DNA of 64,000 nucleotides. It comes from Alsobacter metallidurans (lineage in GTDB: Bacteria > Pseudomonadota > Alphaproteobacteria > Rhizobiales > Beijerinckiaceae). Below the pieces are notes generated by a model, which made no database searches, had not been told where the DNA came from, and saw only the letters and a program-made list of their open reading frames with translations. The DNA lies in NCBI RefSeq assembly GCF_014636935.1, contig NZ_BMES01000001.1, positions 1,803,782 through 1,867,781 of the forward strand, written 5' to 3'. Shown in pieces: positions 8,448 to 16,888 of the stretch (the stretch's first letter is position 1; each line of letters opens with the position of its first letter). The position numbers and the translations under genes are program-made.

Positions 8448-8804
8448 ATGCACGTCAACATCTCGCAGTTCGCCAAGCGCTCACGTGAGCTGACGCCGTC
8501 CGATGTTCCTCTGATTCTCGAGAGGATCCGATCCCATCTTGTGATGCCGCGGATGACCCCTGAGGAGTTCCGGGCCGTGGTCACTCAACTGGGATTTTCG
8601 TCGACACGAGGGTTCGCGGAGCGTATCGGCCTGCCGCACCGTACTGTCGAGAGCTGGGACAAGTTCGGAATGTCCCGCGACGCCGCCCAACTGCTGTTGG
8701 CGCTGCTCGCCTACAAGGATCGTGTCGAAGGAGCCATTCGGGACATCGACAGCTATACCAACATCGGTTTGGCTGACTTCTTCGAGAATTACGATATTCC
8801 GTAA
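8448..8804 (+). CDS. Small helix-turn-helix-like protein, unknown
   Basis: A 118-residue protein transcribed divergently from the AfuABC-type operon. The start has GAGGGGAA about 6 bp upstream. The middle of the protein (about residues 42-75: PEEFRAVVTQLGFS, RGFAERIGLPHRTVESW) reads like a Cro/C1-type helix-turn-helix in which a Tyr or Trp follows the recognition helix. The C-terminus, rich in acidic and aromatic residues (DIDSYTNIGLADFFENYD), has no known function. A DNA-binding role, perhaps controlling the divergent operon, is an inference from motif and position. A weak TATAGA -10 lies at 8416-8421. It may instead be a plasmid or phage-type relic, but nothing else mobile is nearby. Confidence 0.6.
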   Translation: MHVNISQFAKRSRELTPSDVPLILERIRSHLVMPRMTPEEFRAVVTQLGFSSTRGFAERIGLPHRTVESWDKFGMSRDAAQLLLALLAYKDRVEGAIRDIDSYTNIGLADFFENYDIP

Positions 8805-9182
8805 TGCTCGGATCGAAGCAGCGTCAGCAAGCGGCGCGAGCAGGTTACACCATCTGTGGAAGCTAAAAGGGTAACCGGGTGGGCTGCTTGCCCCAGCACT
8901 CGCAGAGCGTCGGACCTGGCCTTCCAGTTTTGAGCCTGGCGTAGCGATCCCTCTTCGGCGAGCCCAAGGCGGCAGTGCATCTGGCGCCAGACACATCGTC
9001 GCGCGGGTAGAAGCGACAGCACCGGCAATCTGCGAGGAGAGAGCACGAGTAACTGCCGGCAAATGCCCGCTTTCGGCCTTTGACGGAACTTCTGCTTCTG
9101 GCGCAAGCCGACTGCTTCGAACGCCTCCCGACCCGAAGCGGTCATGTTCATAGGTCAGAGCGAATGCATCCACCTTTTAAGA
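8805..9182. other. 378-bp intergenic region without a recognisable gene
   Basis: Both strands contain open frames here, but none has a ribosome site with a recognisable product, and their composition (Arg/Ser/Pro-rich) looks like non-coding GC-rich sequence. The stretch separates the divergent 118-residue gene from the end of the mannitol-dehydrogenase-family gene. No clear terminator hairpin with a T-run was found. It may hold decayed coding sequence. Confidence 0.5.
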
Positions 9183-10685
9183 TCAAGACCCAGGCGGCCC
9201 GAGCTTGCGGCTTATGATCTGACTTGCTCTGTCGAGCGTCGCCTGCACGCCGGCGCCGTAGAGGCTGCCCAGCCAGTCCGTCAAGCGCGCGATGAGCCGC
9301 GAATTGTCGCCGAGTTCCCCGAACAGCGATCTGATGGAGAGCAGCGGACGTGGATCCGGTCCGCCCTCCAGCGCCTTCTCGCGCAGGAGAGCCGCAAGCG
9401 GATGCGTCACGAGGAGCGGCGCGCCTTTCTCATCCGCGCCGCGCACCCGGTAGAACCACGCGGCTAGCGCGAGTGCGAGGAACGTTACGTCCTGCTCGGC
9501 CTTCAGGCGGTCGCGGATCGGCTCCACGAGCAGGTTGATGGGCGCATCCGAGTTGACGCGCTGCACGGTGTCGCGGATGGCCACGTTGGCGAACCGCTGG
9601 AGAAGCTCGGCCTTGTACGCCGCTATGTCCACGCCGGGAATCTCGGGCAACGTGGGCCCGGTCTCCCGATCCATCAGGGCCGCCATGACGGTGCGAATGC
9701 GCGGATCAGCCAGCGACTGGTCGATTGTCACATAGCCGGCGAGCTGGCCCAAGCCGGACACAGCCAGATGACTGGCGTTCAGCAAGCGCAACTTCATGAA
9801 CTCATAGGGAGCGACATCGTCGACGAACTGGGCGCCGACCTCCTCCCAAGCCGGACGGCCTTGCGGGAAGCGATCCTCAATGACCCATTGGCTGAAGACC
9901 TCCGACACCACGGGCCACTGATCAGCGACGCCGTAGCGCTCGGACAGCCGTTCGATGTCGGCCTGGCTCGTGACGGGGGTGATCCGGTCCACCATGGTGG
10001 AGGGGAAACTCACCGCCTCGGCGATCCAGCGCCGCAAATCCTCGTCGCGCAGGGCGGCCAGGTCCATGACGCAGTGGCGCAGCACCTCGCCATTGTGCTG
10101 GATGTTGTCGCATGAGAGCAGGGTAGGGGGCGGCGCGCCGGCGACATGTCGGCGACGGAGCATCTCGACGATGACCCCGATGGCGCTTTTCGGTCGATAA
10201 GGGTCAGCCAGATCCGCCCGGATCAGCGGGTGCTCGACATCGAGACGCTTCGTGGCGGCGTTGAGGCAGTAGCCGTTCTCGGTGACCGTGAGGCTCACGA
10301 TGCGGATCGCCGGACGATCCAGGATCTCCAGCAAGGGGCCGCTCGTCTCGCCGGCGTCAAACACCCCTGCGAGCGAGCCGATCACCCGAACCCGCTCATG
10401 CTCGCCGTTGCGCTCCACCAGCGTGTAGAGCCCGTCCTGCGGCGCCAGCGCATCGACCATGCGCTTGTCCCGCGGCAGCAAAACCGCGCCGACAATGCCC
10501 CACTCCAGCGCTTCCGGCCGCCGTTCCATCAGTTCATGCGTGTAGCGGGCCATGTGGGCGCGGTGAAAGCCGCCCAGGCCGAGATGCACGATCCCGGGCC
10601 GCACGCTGGCCGGATCGAATGCGGGACGTTCGACGGTGGGCGGCATGTCCGCCAGAGAGCGACGATCCAACGAGATCAGGGTCAA
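9183..10685 (-). CDS. Mannitol dehydrogenase family polyol/hexonate dehydrogenase
   Basis: A 500-residue long-chain, zinc-free polyol dehydrogenase that interconverts a polyol (mannitol, arabitol, sorbitol) or hexonate with its ketose or keto-acid, using NAD. The N-terminal Rossmann part shows IVHLGLGGFHRAHMARYTHE. The catalytic K-x4-N-x2-H set is seen in MKLRLLNASHLAVSG. I chose a TTG start at 10685, because GGAGG lies about 6 bp upstream and it gives the normal family N-terminus; the only upstream ATG adds 46 residues that match nothing. It follows the glycerophosphodiesterase gene in the ugpBAE operon, so it probably oxidises the polyol freed from an imported phosphodiester. Fructuronate reductase is an alternative. 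Confidence 0.88.
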   Translation of the reverse strand: MTLISLDRRSLADMPPTVERPAFDPASVRPGIVHLGLGGFHRAHMARYTHELMERRPEALEWGIVGAVLLPRDKRMVDALAPQDGLYTLVERNGEHERVRVIGSLAGVFDAGETSGPLLEILDRPAIRIVSLTVTENGYCLNAATKRLDVEHPLIRADLADPYRPKSAIGVIVEMLRRRHVAGAPPPTLLSCDNIQHNGEVLRHCVMDLAALRDEDLRRWIAEAVSFPSTMVDRITPVTSQADIERLSERYGVADQWPVVSEVFSQWVIEDRFPQGRPAWEEVGAQFVDDVAPYEFMKLRLLNASHLAVSGLGQLAGYVTIDQSLADPRIRTVMAALMDRETGPTLPEIPGVDIAAYKAELLQRFANVAIRDTVQRVNSDAPINLLVEPIRDRLKAEQDVTFLALALAAWFYRVRGADEKGAPLLVTHPLAALLREKALEGGPDPRPLLSIRSLFGELGDNSRLIARLTDWLGSLYGAGVQATLDRASQIISRKLGPPGS

Positions 10686-10824
10686 CGACGCCCTCCGCGT
10701 GAGTTTGATACCAGTCGGACGCTCGTGCAACTGAAGCCGGTCATGAGGGCCGGGCGTGGGTTTGTGACGAGCGTTCACCCCGAATGACCCGCGCCGAGAC
10801 GGCCTCGTTACGAGCATATGCATG

Positions 10825-11580
10825 CTATGAGGCGGATCCGTTACCCGCCAGCTGCGCTCGTATGTCGACGGCGAGATCAGGCCTATCCGTCGTCAGTTGC
10901 GCGATGGGCTGGCGGAGCCAATGGTGCAAGTCCGTCGCCGTGTTCGGCGCCCAGACGCCGAGCCGGGCCGTGCCGACAACCGACAGGCACGCGTCCTGCT
11001 CCGCCTCCAACAGGCTTTTCTCGACCGCGATCGTGCAATCCAGATCCATGAAGCGCTTCAGCGCCTGGTTCAGGCCACCCAGCATCTCGGCCGAGCGACG
11101 GTCAAGCGAGGCGAGCCGGCGCATGCTTGGCGCGACGGCGCGGATCTCTTCCAGCACCTCCGGGACGAAGCACGTGAGCCGCACCCGCTCCACCATGTGG
11201 TAGCGCTCGACCATCGCCACGGTTTTCTGCACGAGGCCTGGGTAAGGCACGCCGCGCGAGTCGGTCTTGATCTCCAGCTCCAGGTGCAGGCTGGTGGGCG
11301 CGAACAGGGCGAGAGTTTCGTCGAGCGTCGGAATGCGTTCGTCGACCGTATCCTGGAGGCGCAACTGCCTCAAAGCATCCAGCCCCAAGGCCGCTACCGG
11401 GCCGCGCCCCGTGGTCGTGCGATCGAGCAGGGGATCGTGGATCACCACGATCTCGCGGTCGCGGGTGAGGTGCAGGTCCAATTCCACCGCGTCCACGCCA
11501 AGATCAATCGTGCGGCGAAACCCGCCCAGGCTGTTCTCCGCCCACAGGTTGCGCGCGCCGCGATGCCCGATAATCCACAT
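10825..11580 (-). CDS. ugpQ: Glycerophosphodiester phosphodiesterase (UgpQ type)
   Basis: A 251-residue cytoplasmic TIM-barrel enzyme that hydrolyses glycerophosphodiesters to glycerol-3-phosphate and an alcohol. Catalytic features are present: HRG at the N-terminus (IIGHRGARN), the Glu-Asn pair AENS, the metal ligands in ELDLHLTRD, the second catalytic His in VIHDPLLDRTTTG, and ELEIK. There is no signal peptide, as in UgpQ and unlike the periplasmic GlpQ. The start has GGAGAGG upstream. It lies 22 bp behind ugpE, the classical ugp arrangement, which supports hydrolysis of diesters taken up by UgpBAE. Confidence 0.93.
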   Translation of the reverse strand: MWIIGHRGARNLWAENSLGGFRRTIDLGVDAVELDLHLTRDREIVVIHDPLLDRTTTGRGPVAALGLDALRQLRLQDTVDERIPTLDETLALFAPTSLHLELEIKTDSRGVPYPGLVQKTVAMVERYHMVERVRLTCFVPEVLEEIRAVAPSMRRLASLDRRSAEMLGGLNQALKRFMDLDCTIAVEKSLLEAEQDACLSVVGTARLGVWAPNTATDLHHWLRQPIAQLTTDRPDLAVDIRAQLAGNGSAS

Positions 11581-11602
11581 GTCCGGCCTCTCCGTTGAGT
11601 AT

Positions 11603-12523
11603 TTACTTGCCGCTGTCGATGAGCCCCTTGGTGAACCAGCGCTGGGCGAATAGCACGAGCAGCACGGGGGGCAGCATGGTCACCAGGGTGGCGCTCATCA
11701 GCACGTGCCACGTGGGCTGGGCGTCTGCGGAGGGCAGGAGCTCGCGCAATCCGATCACGGCCGTGGCCATGTCCTTGTCGGACGTCACCAGCAGGGGCCA
11801 CAGGTACTGGTTCCAGGACCACAGAAAGAGGATGATCGCCATCGCGATGATGTTGGATCGGGAGAGCGGCAGCAGGATCATCCAGAAGAACTGCATCGGG
11901 CGCGCGCCGTCGATGCGGGCCGCCTCGCTCAACTCGTCCGGGATCGTCATGAAGAACTGCCGGAACAGGAAGGTGGCGGTGGCGGAGGCCATCAGCGGGA
12001 AGATCAGTCCGCTATAGGTGTTCACCAGCGACCAGTTCACCGTCAGGCTGACAGCGCGCCCGAGCAGGCTCGTCGCCAGAGTGTCGAGGCCAAGCGTCTC
12101 GACCAGCAGATTCCAGGGCAGGCCCGCATTGGCGGCTGACTCGTAGGTCGGCACGATCCTGACCTCGATCGGCAGCATGAGCGAGACGAAGATCAGCCAG
12201 AACGCCGTGCGCCGCAGCGGAAACCTGAAATACGTGACCGCGAAAGCGGCCAAGAGCGACACCGCGATCTTGCCCGCCACGATGGCGGTGGACACGACCA
12301 GCGAGTTGAAGAACAGCCGCCCGAAATGGGCTTTCCGCCACGCCGTCTCGAAATTGGCGAAGAGCTGGTCGGAGGGCAGCCATGTCATCGGCAGGCTGAG
12401 CACCTGCTGCTGCGACAGGGAGCCGGTCACGACCACGAAGTAGATGGGCAGGCAGAAAAGCACGGCCCCGAGGATCAGGATCAGGTGGCAGGCCGCGTCC
12501 AGGATTGGGGTTCTTTCGACCAT
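11603..12523 (-). CDS. ugpE: sn-Glycerol-3-phosphate/carbohydrate ABC transporter permease UgpE
   Basis: A 306-residue inner-membrane permease of the MalG class with six hydrophobic segments. The cytoplasmic EAA loop (EAARIDGARPMQFFWMILLPL) contacts the ATPase. The sequence near the N-terminus (SLSQQQVLSLPMTWLPSDQL) and the MLPIEVRIVPTYESAA segment are like UgpE. It begins 3 bp after the ugpA stop. It pairs with UgpA to form the membrane channel for substrate delivered by UgpB. No ATPase gene accompanies the set. Confidence 0.9.
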   Translation of the reverse strand: MVERTPILDAACHLILILGAVLFCLPIYFVVVTGSLSQQQVLSLPMTWLPSDQLFANFETAWRKAHFGRLFFNSLVVSTAIVAGKIAVSLLAAFAVTYFRFPLRRTAFWLIFVSLMLPIEVRIVPTYESAANAGLPWNLLVETLGLDTLATSLLGRAVSLTVNWSLVNTYSGLIFPLMASATATFLFRQFFMTIPDELSEAARIDGARPMQFFWMILLPLSRSNIIAMAIILFLWSWNQYLWPLLVTSDKDMATAVIGLRELLPSADAQPTWHVLMSATLVTMLPPVLLVLFAQRWFTKGLIDSGK

Positions 12524-12526
12524 GCG

Positions 12527-13516
12527 TCAGACTTCGTACTGCACGCGCCGCTCGACGACGCGGAACTGCACGAAGGTGAGCGCCAGCGCGAGCGCCATCA
12601 GGATGATCGACTGCGCCGCCGACGACCCGAGATCCAGCGACACGAAGCCGTCCTGGTACACCTTGTAGACGAGCGTCGTCGTGGCTCCCGCGGGCCCTCC
12701 TCGCGTGGTCGCGTCGATGATCGGGAATGTCTCGAAGAGGCCGTAGACCACGTTGATCACGAACAGGAAGAACAGCGTCGGGGTCAGCATCGGCAGCACG
12801 ATGGCGAAGAACCGCCGCACAGGTCCGGCGCCGTCCACCGCGGCGGCCTCCACGATGGAGGGCGGCGTCGCCAGCAGGGCCGCGAACAGGAACAGGAAGT
12901 TGTAGGAGATCTGCTTCCAGGCGCTCGCCACCACGACGAGCGTCATGGCGTGCCCGGGATAGCGGTTCGGATCCCACGCGACGCCCAGCGAGTGGAGCAC
13001 CTGGGCCAGGGGGCCGACCGAGGGGTTGAACAGGAACGCCCACACGATGCCGGAAATCGCGGGCGCGATCGCGTACGGGATAATCAGGAGCGTACGATAG
13101 ACGCCGCGCCCGCGCAGGATGTGGTTCGCCGCGAAGGCGAGCAGCAGGGCGATCCCAAGCGTGGCGACGCTGAGCGCCACCATGAAGACGATGGTGGCCC
13201 GCACCGCCGCCCAGTAGGGCGGGCTCCGCCACAAGGCGACGAGGTTGTCGAATCCAACCCATTGCACCCCGCCGCCGAAGGGATCGGACAGCTGGAACGC
13301 CTGGATGAGCGCCCGAACCGACGGGATGAAGAAGAACAGCAGGAGGATGAAGAGCTGCGGCGCCAGCAGCAGGTAGGCGAGCCCGCGATTGGGGAAGCTC
13401 GACCGCTTCAGCCCGCTCTCGACGCCGCCCGACCTGTCGCTTGTCCGGCGCGCCCCCGCAAGGCGAAGGGCCTTGCCGAGGCTGACGCCGGAAACGCTGT
13501 CAGTTCTTGCCAGCAT
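12527..13516 (-). CDS. ugpA: sn-Glycerol-3-phosphate/carbohydrate ABC transporter permease UgpA
   Basis: A 329-residue permease of the MalF class with a cytoplasmic N-terminal tail of about 45 residues followed by six membrane segments (the first is LAYLLLAPQLFILLLFFFIP). The EAA loop is EAAAVDGAGPVRRFFAIVLPML. UgpA-like stretches include RTLLIIPYAIAPAISGIVW and NVVYGLFETFPIIDATT, the latter a conserved segment of this class. The gene overlaps the 3' end of ugpB by 17 bp, indicating translational coupling, and ugpE follows 3 bp later. Confidence 0.9.
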   Translation of the reverse strand: MLARTDSVSGVSLGKALRLAGARRTSDRSGGVESGLKRSSFPNRGLAYLLLAPQLFILLLFFFIPSVRALIQAFQLSDPFGGGVQWVGFDNLVALWRSPPYWAAVRATIVFMVALSVATLGIALLLAFAANHILRGRGVYRTLLIIPYAIAPAISGIVWAFLFNPSVGPLAQVLHSLGVAWDPNRYPGHAMTLVVVASAWKQISYNFLFLFAALLATPPSIVEAAAVDGAGPVRRFFAIVLPMLTPTLFFLFVINVVYGLFETFPIIDATTRGGPAGATTTLVYKVYQDGFVSLDLGSSAAQSIILMALALALTFVQFRVVERRVQYEV

Positions 13517-14810
13517 TGACCTTCTCGAACTGACGCAGCACCTGGTTTCCGCGCTCGACCGCCATGTCCATGGCCTTCTGAACCGGCTTTTGCCCGAGCA
13601 GGCCGGCCATGATTTCTTCCTTGATGGCGATGTTGGCCTGCGCGCTGTTGCCCAGGCGGAAGCCGCGTGAGTTGTCGGACGGCGTGCCTCGCATCAGCTG
13701 CAGCACTGCGATTTCGCGGGTCGGCTTGTCCTTGTAGTAGCCCTCGGCCTTGGCGGCTGCGTAGGCCGCGGACGTCACCGGCACATATCCGGTGGCCTTG
13801 TGCCACCACACCTGCGTCTCGGTTTTGCCGAGGTAATCGTAGAACGCGGCGACCGCCTTGTATTCAGGCTCGGTTTTGCCCTTCAGCGTCCAGAGGGCGG
13901 CGCCCCCGATGGTGCTGTTCTTGGCGGTGGAGCCCTCCTCGTGCGGCAGGAACGTCGCGCTCCACTGGAACTTCGCGCCGGCCTCGACCGCCGCGTGCGC
14001 GGCCGTCGAGTTGATCACCGTCGAGCACTGGCCGGCGATAAAGAGCTGTCCGGGGTTGATGCCTTGGCCGGCGAGCTCCATGAGGCCGTCGTCGAGATGC
14101 TTCTTCACCTGCTCGATATGGCCGACCAACTTGGTCTTGTTGAAGACGTACTCGGCCCCGTAGCCATCGAAGCCGTTGCGCTTCGTCGCGTAAGGCTGGT
14201 CCTCGATAGCGCTGTAGTTCTCGAGGTAGCTCCACTCCCAGTCCGCCGGCAGCACGGCGGCGCACTTGGAAACGCCTTTCTTTTTGATGGCGTAGAGCTG
14301 CTCCTCGAGCCCCTTCCAGGTATCGGCCGGCGCGTCGAAGCCCGCGGCCTTGAAGTGATCCTTGTTGTAGAAAAGAATTGGCGTGGAGGCGTTGAACGGC
14401 ATGCTCATCATCGCGCCGTCCTTGGTGTAGTATGTCGCGATGGGAGCGATGAAGTCGCCCCAATTGATCTTATAGCCTTCTTTGGCCATCAACTCGGCGA
14501 CAGGCAGGGTGGCGCCGGAATTCACCATCGTGAGGAAGCCGCGCTCGTTGACCTGGACGATCGCGGGCTGCTGCTTGGCCCGATAGGCCGCAATCATGCT
14601 GTTGACGACTTCGTCATACGTCCCCTTCGCCACGGCCCTGACCGCGTAGTCGTTCTGGGACTTATTGAACTTGTCGACGAGCTCGTTGACGCGGTCGGCG
14701 AGTTCGCCGCTCATCGCGTGCCAGAACTCGACCGTGGTCGCCGCCTGTGCGGCCCCCAACGGAGTCGACAGCATCGCCAGCGCCAAACACGCCTTGGCCA
14801 TGGTTTTCAT
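13500..14810 (-). CDS. ugpB: sn-Glycerol-3-phosphate ABC transporter binding protein UgpB
   Basis: A 436-residue periplasmic protein. The start at 14810 follows GGGAGG; a signal peptide ends near AAQA (residue 23). The mature sequence matches UgpB landmarks: TTVEFWHAMSGELADRVNEL at the N-terminus, PAIVQVNERGFLTMVNSG, MPFNASTPILFYNKD, and the late RGFRLGN segment. UgpB binds glycerol-3-phosphate and diesters such as glycerophosphocholine. First gene of the ugpB-ugpA-ugpE-ugpQ-mannitol-dehydrogenase operon. A good minus-strand promoter lies 69-97 bp upstream. Confidence 0.92.
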   Translation of the reverse strand: MKTMAKACLALAMLSTPLGAAQAATTVEFWHAMSGELADRVNELVDKFNKSQNDYAVRAVAKGTYDEVVNSMIAAYRAKQQPAIVQVNERGFLTMVNSGATLPVAELMAKEGYKINWGDFIAPIATYYTKDGAMMSMPFNASTPILFYNKDHFKAAGFDAPADTWKGLEEQLYAIKKKGVSKCAAVLPADWEWSYLENYSAIEDQPYATKRNGFDGYGAEYVFNKTKLVGHIEQVKKHLDDGLMELAGQGINPGQLFIAGQCSTVINSTAAHAAVEAGAKFQWSATFLPHEEGSTAKNSTIGGAALWTLKGKTEPEYKAVAAFYDYLGKTETQVWWHKATGYVPVTSAAYAAAKAEGYYKDKPTREIAVLQLMRGTPSDNSRGFRLGNSAQANIAIKEEIMAGLLGQKPVQKAMDMAVERGNQVLRQFEKVNAGKN

Positions 14811-14878
14811 GGATCCGACCTCCCTGCTGAGCTTTTTTGTCAACGTCGGCGGTCGTCAGATTCTCCGCCTGCTGAAGC

Positions 14879-14907
14879 AGCATACTAATGTATCTGTTGC
14901 CTTACAA
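14879..14907 (-). promoter_or_regulatory. Candidate ugpB promoter
   Basis: On the minus strand TTGTAA (14902-14907) and TATGCT (14879-14884) are separated by 17 bp. The predicted leader is about 62 bases. The sequence overlaps and abuts the repeated words ACTAATGTATCTGTTG and GTGTATGTGACAGC discussed for the operator candidates. Confidence 0.5.
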
Positions 14908-14928
14908 TCGTAACGTGTATGTGACAGC
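14884..14928. promoter_or_regulatory. Candidate operator between ugpB and the HAD gene
   Basis: This stretch holds ACTAATGTATCTGTTG (14884-14899) and GTGTATGTGACAGC (14915-14928). The first word reappears on the minus strand at 16734-16761, where ACTAATGTAT and CTGTTG are split by an insert of about 14 bp. The second contains TGTGACA, also found at 8367. The site could control both divergent genes. Confidence 0.4.
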
Positions 14929-14961
14929 ACACACTCTGGCGTCAGTTGTGGAGTTGCGCCT

Positions 14962-15696
14962 ATGGCAGATTTTCAGGAGCCAACCGCTGCGGATCGTCGC
15001 GGCCTCGTTATCTTTGATTGCGACGGGGTCCTCGTCGACAGCGAGATCCTGGCCTGCGATGTCCAGAGCCGGGCGCTCGCACGGCACGGGATGAAGATTT
15101 CCGGCGCGGAAGTCGCGCGCCGTTTCCTCGGCGCGTCCGCCAAGGACATGCGCGCCGCCATCGAGGCCGATTTGGGCCGGTCGCTGCCCGCCGATCACGA
15201 AGATCAGTGTCTGCGCGAGCTCTATGCGGCCTTTCGGCGCGAACTCGCGCCCGTCGCCGGGATCGCGAACGTTGTCGGGGCCGTGCGAGCCGCCGGATAC
15301 GCCTGCTGCGTGGCCTCGAGTTCGTCGCCGGAGCGCATTGCGCTGGCGCTCGACGTCACCGGGCTGAGATCGGCGCTCGAGCCCCACGTCTTCAGCTCGA
15401 CCATGGTGTCGCGCGGCAAGCCTGCGCCGGACCTGTTTCTTTTCGCGGCCGAGCGGATGGGGTTCAAGCCCGGCCAGGCCCAGGTCGTCGAGGACAGCCA
15501 GAACGGCGTCAAGGCCGCCAAGGCGGCCGGCATGCGGTGCGTCGGCTTCGTCGCAGGCTCACACTGCTCCGCCGAACATGCCGACAGCCTCGTTGCGGTC
15601 GGGGCCGACCGCGTGTGCGCTGACGCGCGATCGCTGAGCGCCGCCCTGACGGGTTGGGATCAACGCGACCCGGAGGGGGCGGGGTCGCCCGGATAG
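14962..15696 (+). CDS. HAD-superfamily hydrolase, subfamily IA (sugar-phosphate phosphatase or phosphoglucomutase-like)
   Basis: A 244-residue cytoplasmic phosphatase-like protein. Motif I is FDCDGVLVDS, with the nucleophilic and acid-base aspartates. Motif II is VASSSSPER, the Lys of motif III is in SRGKPAPDLF, and motif IV is VVEDSQNGVKAA. A C1-type cap lies between motifs I and II. The sequence resembles beta-phosphoglucomutase and small polyol/sugar phosphate phosphatases (such as the YniC/GPP group), which cannot be separated by eye. It is divergent from ugpB and its last 37 bp overlap, tail to tail, the polyol dehydrogenase gene. The substrate is probably a polyol or sugar phosphate. 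Confidence 0.87.
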   Translation: MADFQEPTAADRRGLVIFDCDGVLVDSEILACDVQSRALARHGMKISGAEVARRFLGASAKDMRAAIEADLGRSLPADHEDQCLRELYAAFRRELAPVAGIANVVGAVRAAGYACCVASSSSPERIALALDVTGLRSALEPHVFSSTMVSRGKPAPDLFLFAAERMGFKPGQAQVVEDSQNGVKAAKAAGMRCVGFVAGSHCSAEHADSLVAVGADRVCADARSLSAALTGWDQRDPEGAGSPG

Positions 15697-16703
15697 AGCA
15701 GGCACTTCACCATGCCGGCTTCGTTATCGGCGAGCCGGGCAAAGGCGGAGGGGCCGTCCGACAGGGGAAGCCTGTGGCTGACGACGGCGTTCACATCCAC
15801 CCGGCCCTGCGCCACGAGCTCGATCGCACGCGGGTACACGTGGCCCATGCGGCGGGAGAACTTGATCGAGAGCCCCCGCCGCCGGGCCTCCGAGGCCGGC
15901 AGCGTGTAGGTGTCGCCGTCCGGAATGCCGACGAGCACCACGCGGCCGCCAATCTCCGCCGCCCTGACGGCGTCGCGGAAGCCCTCAGGCGCATTCGTCG
16001 CCTCGATCACGAGCGGCATGCCTTCGCCCCCGGTCCAACCGGCGATGTCCTCGACGCTCGCGCCTGCGCGGGACGCGCCCAGCCGCAACGCCAGCGCACG
16101 CCGGTGGGGCAGGGGATCGCACACGACGATCTCGCTGGCGCCGACGGCCTTGAGCACCTGCAGGATCAGGAGCCCTATGGGCCCGCAGCCGAGGATCGCC
16201 ACGCGCTCGAGGAGGCGAGGGCGCGCAAGGTCGACCGCGTGGATAGCGACGCCAAGCGGCTCGAGCATCACCGCCTCGGCCGGCGTGAACGCGACCGGGA
16301 CGGGCACGATCAGGGACTTTGGAACCCAAATGCGGTCGGTCATGGCGCCGTTGTTGGGCGGCGCGCCGATAAACTCGACATTGGGGCAGAGATTGGGATG
16401 GCCTGCCAGACAATGCCGGCAATGGCCGCAGGCGTGGTTGGGGTCGACCGCCACGAGCCGGCCACGCTCGAGGCCAAGCTCCGGAACGTCCTCGGTCAGC
16501 CATCCGCTGAACTCATGGCCCGGCACAAAAGGCTCCGTGATCGTCGCAGCGCCGATGCCTCCGTCCTTGTAATAGTGCAGGTCGCTGCCGCAGAGCCCGA
16601 CCGCCGCAACGTCCAGCAAGGTCTCTCCCGGCGCGCCTTCCCGCAGGTTGAACGGCGCGATGCGAGCATCGCGGGCGGCATGGATGAAGACGGCTTGCGA
16701 CAT
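15660..16703 (-). CDS. Zinc-dependent L-idonate 5-dehydrogenase/polyol dehydrogenase (MDR family)
   Basis: A 347-residue medium-chain dehydrogenase. The catalytic-zinc region is VGLCGSDLHYYKDGGIG and GHEFSG; the four structural-zinc cysteines are seen in ACGHCRHCLAGHPNLC. The coenzyme-binding fold is at VAILGCGPIGLL. The phrase GSDLHYYKDGG is typical of L-idonate 5-dehydrogenases and close sorbitol/xylitol dehydrogenases; these oxidise a secondary hydroxyl using NAD(P). The gene is divergent from the SorC-type regulator and xylulokinase-like genes, and converges on the HAD gene with a 37-bp overlap. It probably feeds a ketose to the kinase at 17842. Confidence 0.88.
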   Translation of the reverse strand: MSQAVFIHAARDARIAPFNLREGAPGETLLDVAAVGLCGSDLHYYKDGGIGAATITEPFVPGHEFSGWLTEDVPELGLERGRLVAVDPNHACGHCRHCLAGHPNLCPNVEFIGAPPNNGAMTDRIWVPKSLIVPVPVAFTPAEAVMLEPLGVAIHAVDLARPRLLERVAILGCGPIGLLILQVLKAVGASEIVVCDPLPHRRALALRLGASRAGASVEDIAGWTGGEGMPLVIEATNAPEGFRDAVRAAEIGGRVVLVGIPDGDTYTLPASEARRRGLSIKFSRRMGHVYPRAIELVAQGRVDVNAVVSHRLPLSDGPSAFARLADNEAGMVKCLLYPGDPAPSGSR

Positions 16704-16733
16704 GGCGGAATCAGCGCTCCACAGTAGGCTTCA

Positions 16734-16760
16734 ACAGATGTAATTTGTGTCATACATTAG
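16734..16760. promoter_or_regulatory. Candidate operator between the polyol dehydrogenase and SorC-type regulator genes
   Basis: The region reads AATTTGTGTCAT (16742-16753) inside an ATGTA-N10-TACAT inverted repeat (16738-16757). The minus-strand copy ACTAATGTAT..GACACAAATT resembles the element at 26331-26355. It sits where an autoregulating SorC/DeoR-type protein would be expected to act on both divergent genes. Inference from recurrence only. Confidence 0.45.
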
Positions 16761-16888
16761 TTTCAGTCAACGCGCTACGCCAAGGCGCAATCGCCGGGCC
16801 GCTGGCCGCAATTGGGTTGTGATGTAATCCTCCGCCGATGTATCCCGATCCGGGCCGTCAAGGCCGCCCGATTGCCGCTGGAGCCGCC

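Noticed and set aside
8481-9173. Minus-strand 230-codon frame across the 118-residue gene and the following gap
   Set aside because: No ribosome site, no family resemblance, and it runs through the better-supported plus-strand gene.
9183-10823. Use of the ATG at 10823 as start of the mannitol-dehydrogenase-family gene
   Set aside because: It adds 46 residues without homology; TTG at 10685 has a strong ribosome site and gives the family's normal N-terminus.
12012-13262. 416-codon minus-strand frame overlapping ugpA and ugpE in another register
   Set aside because: It is an out-of-frame reading of two well-supported permease genes.
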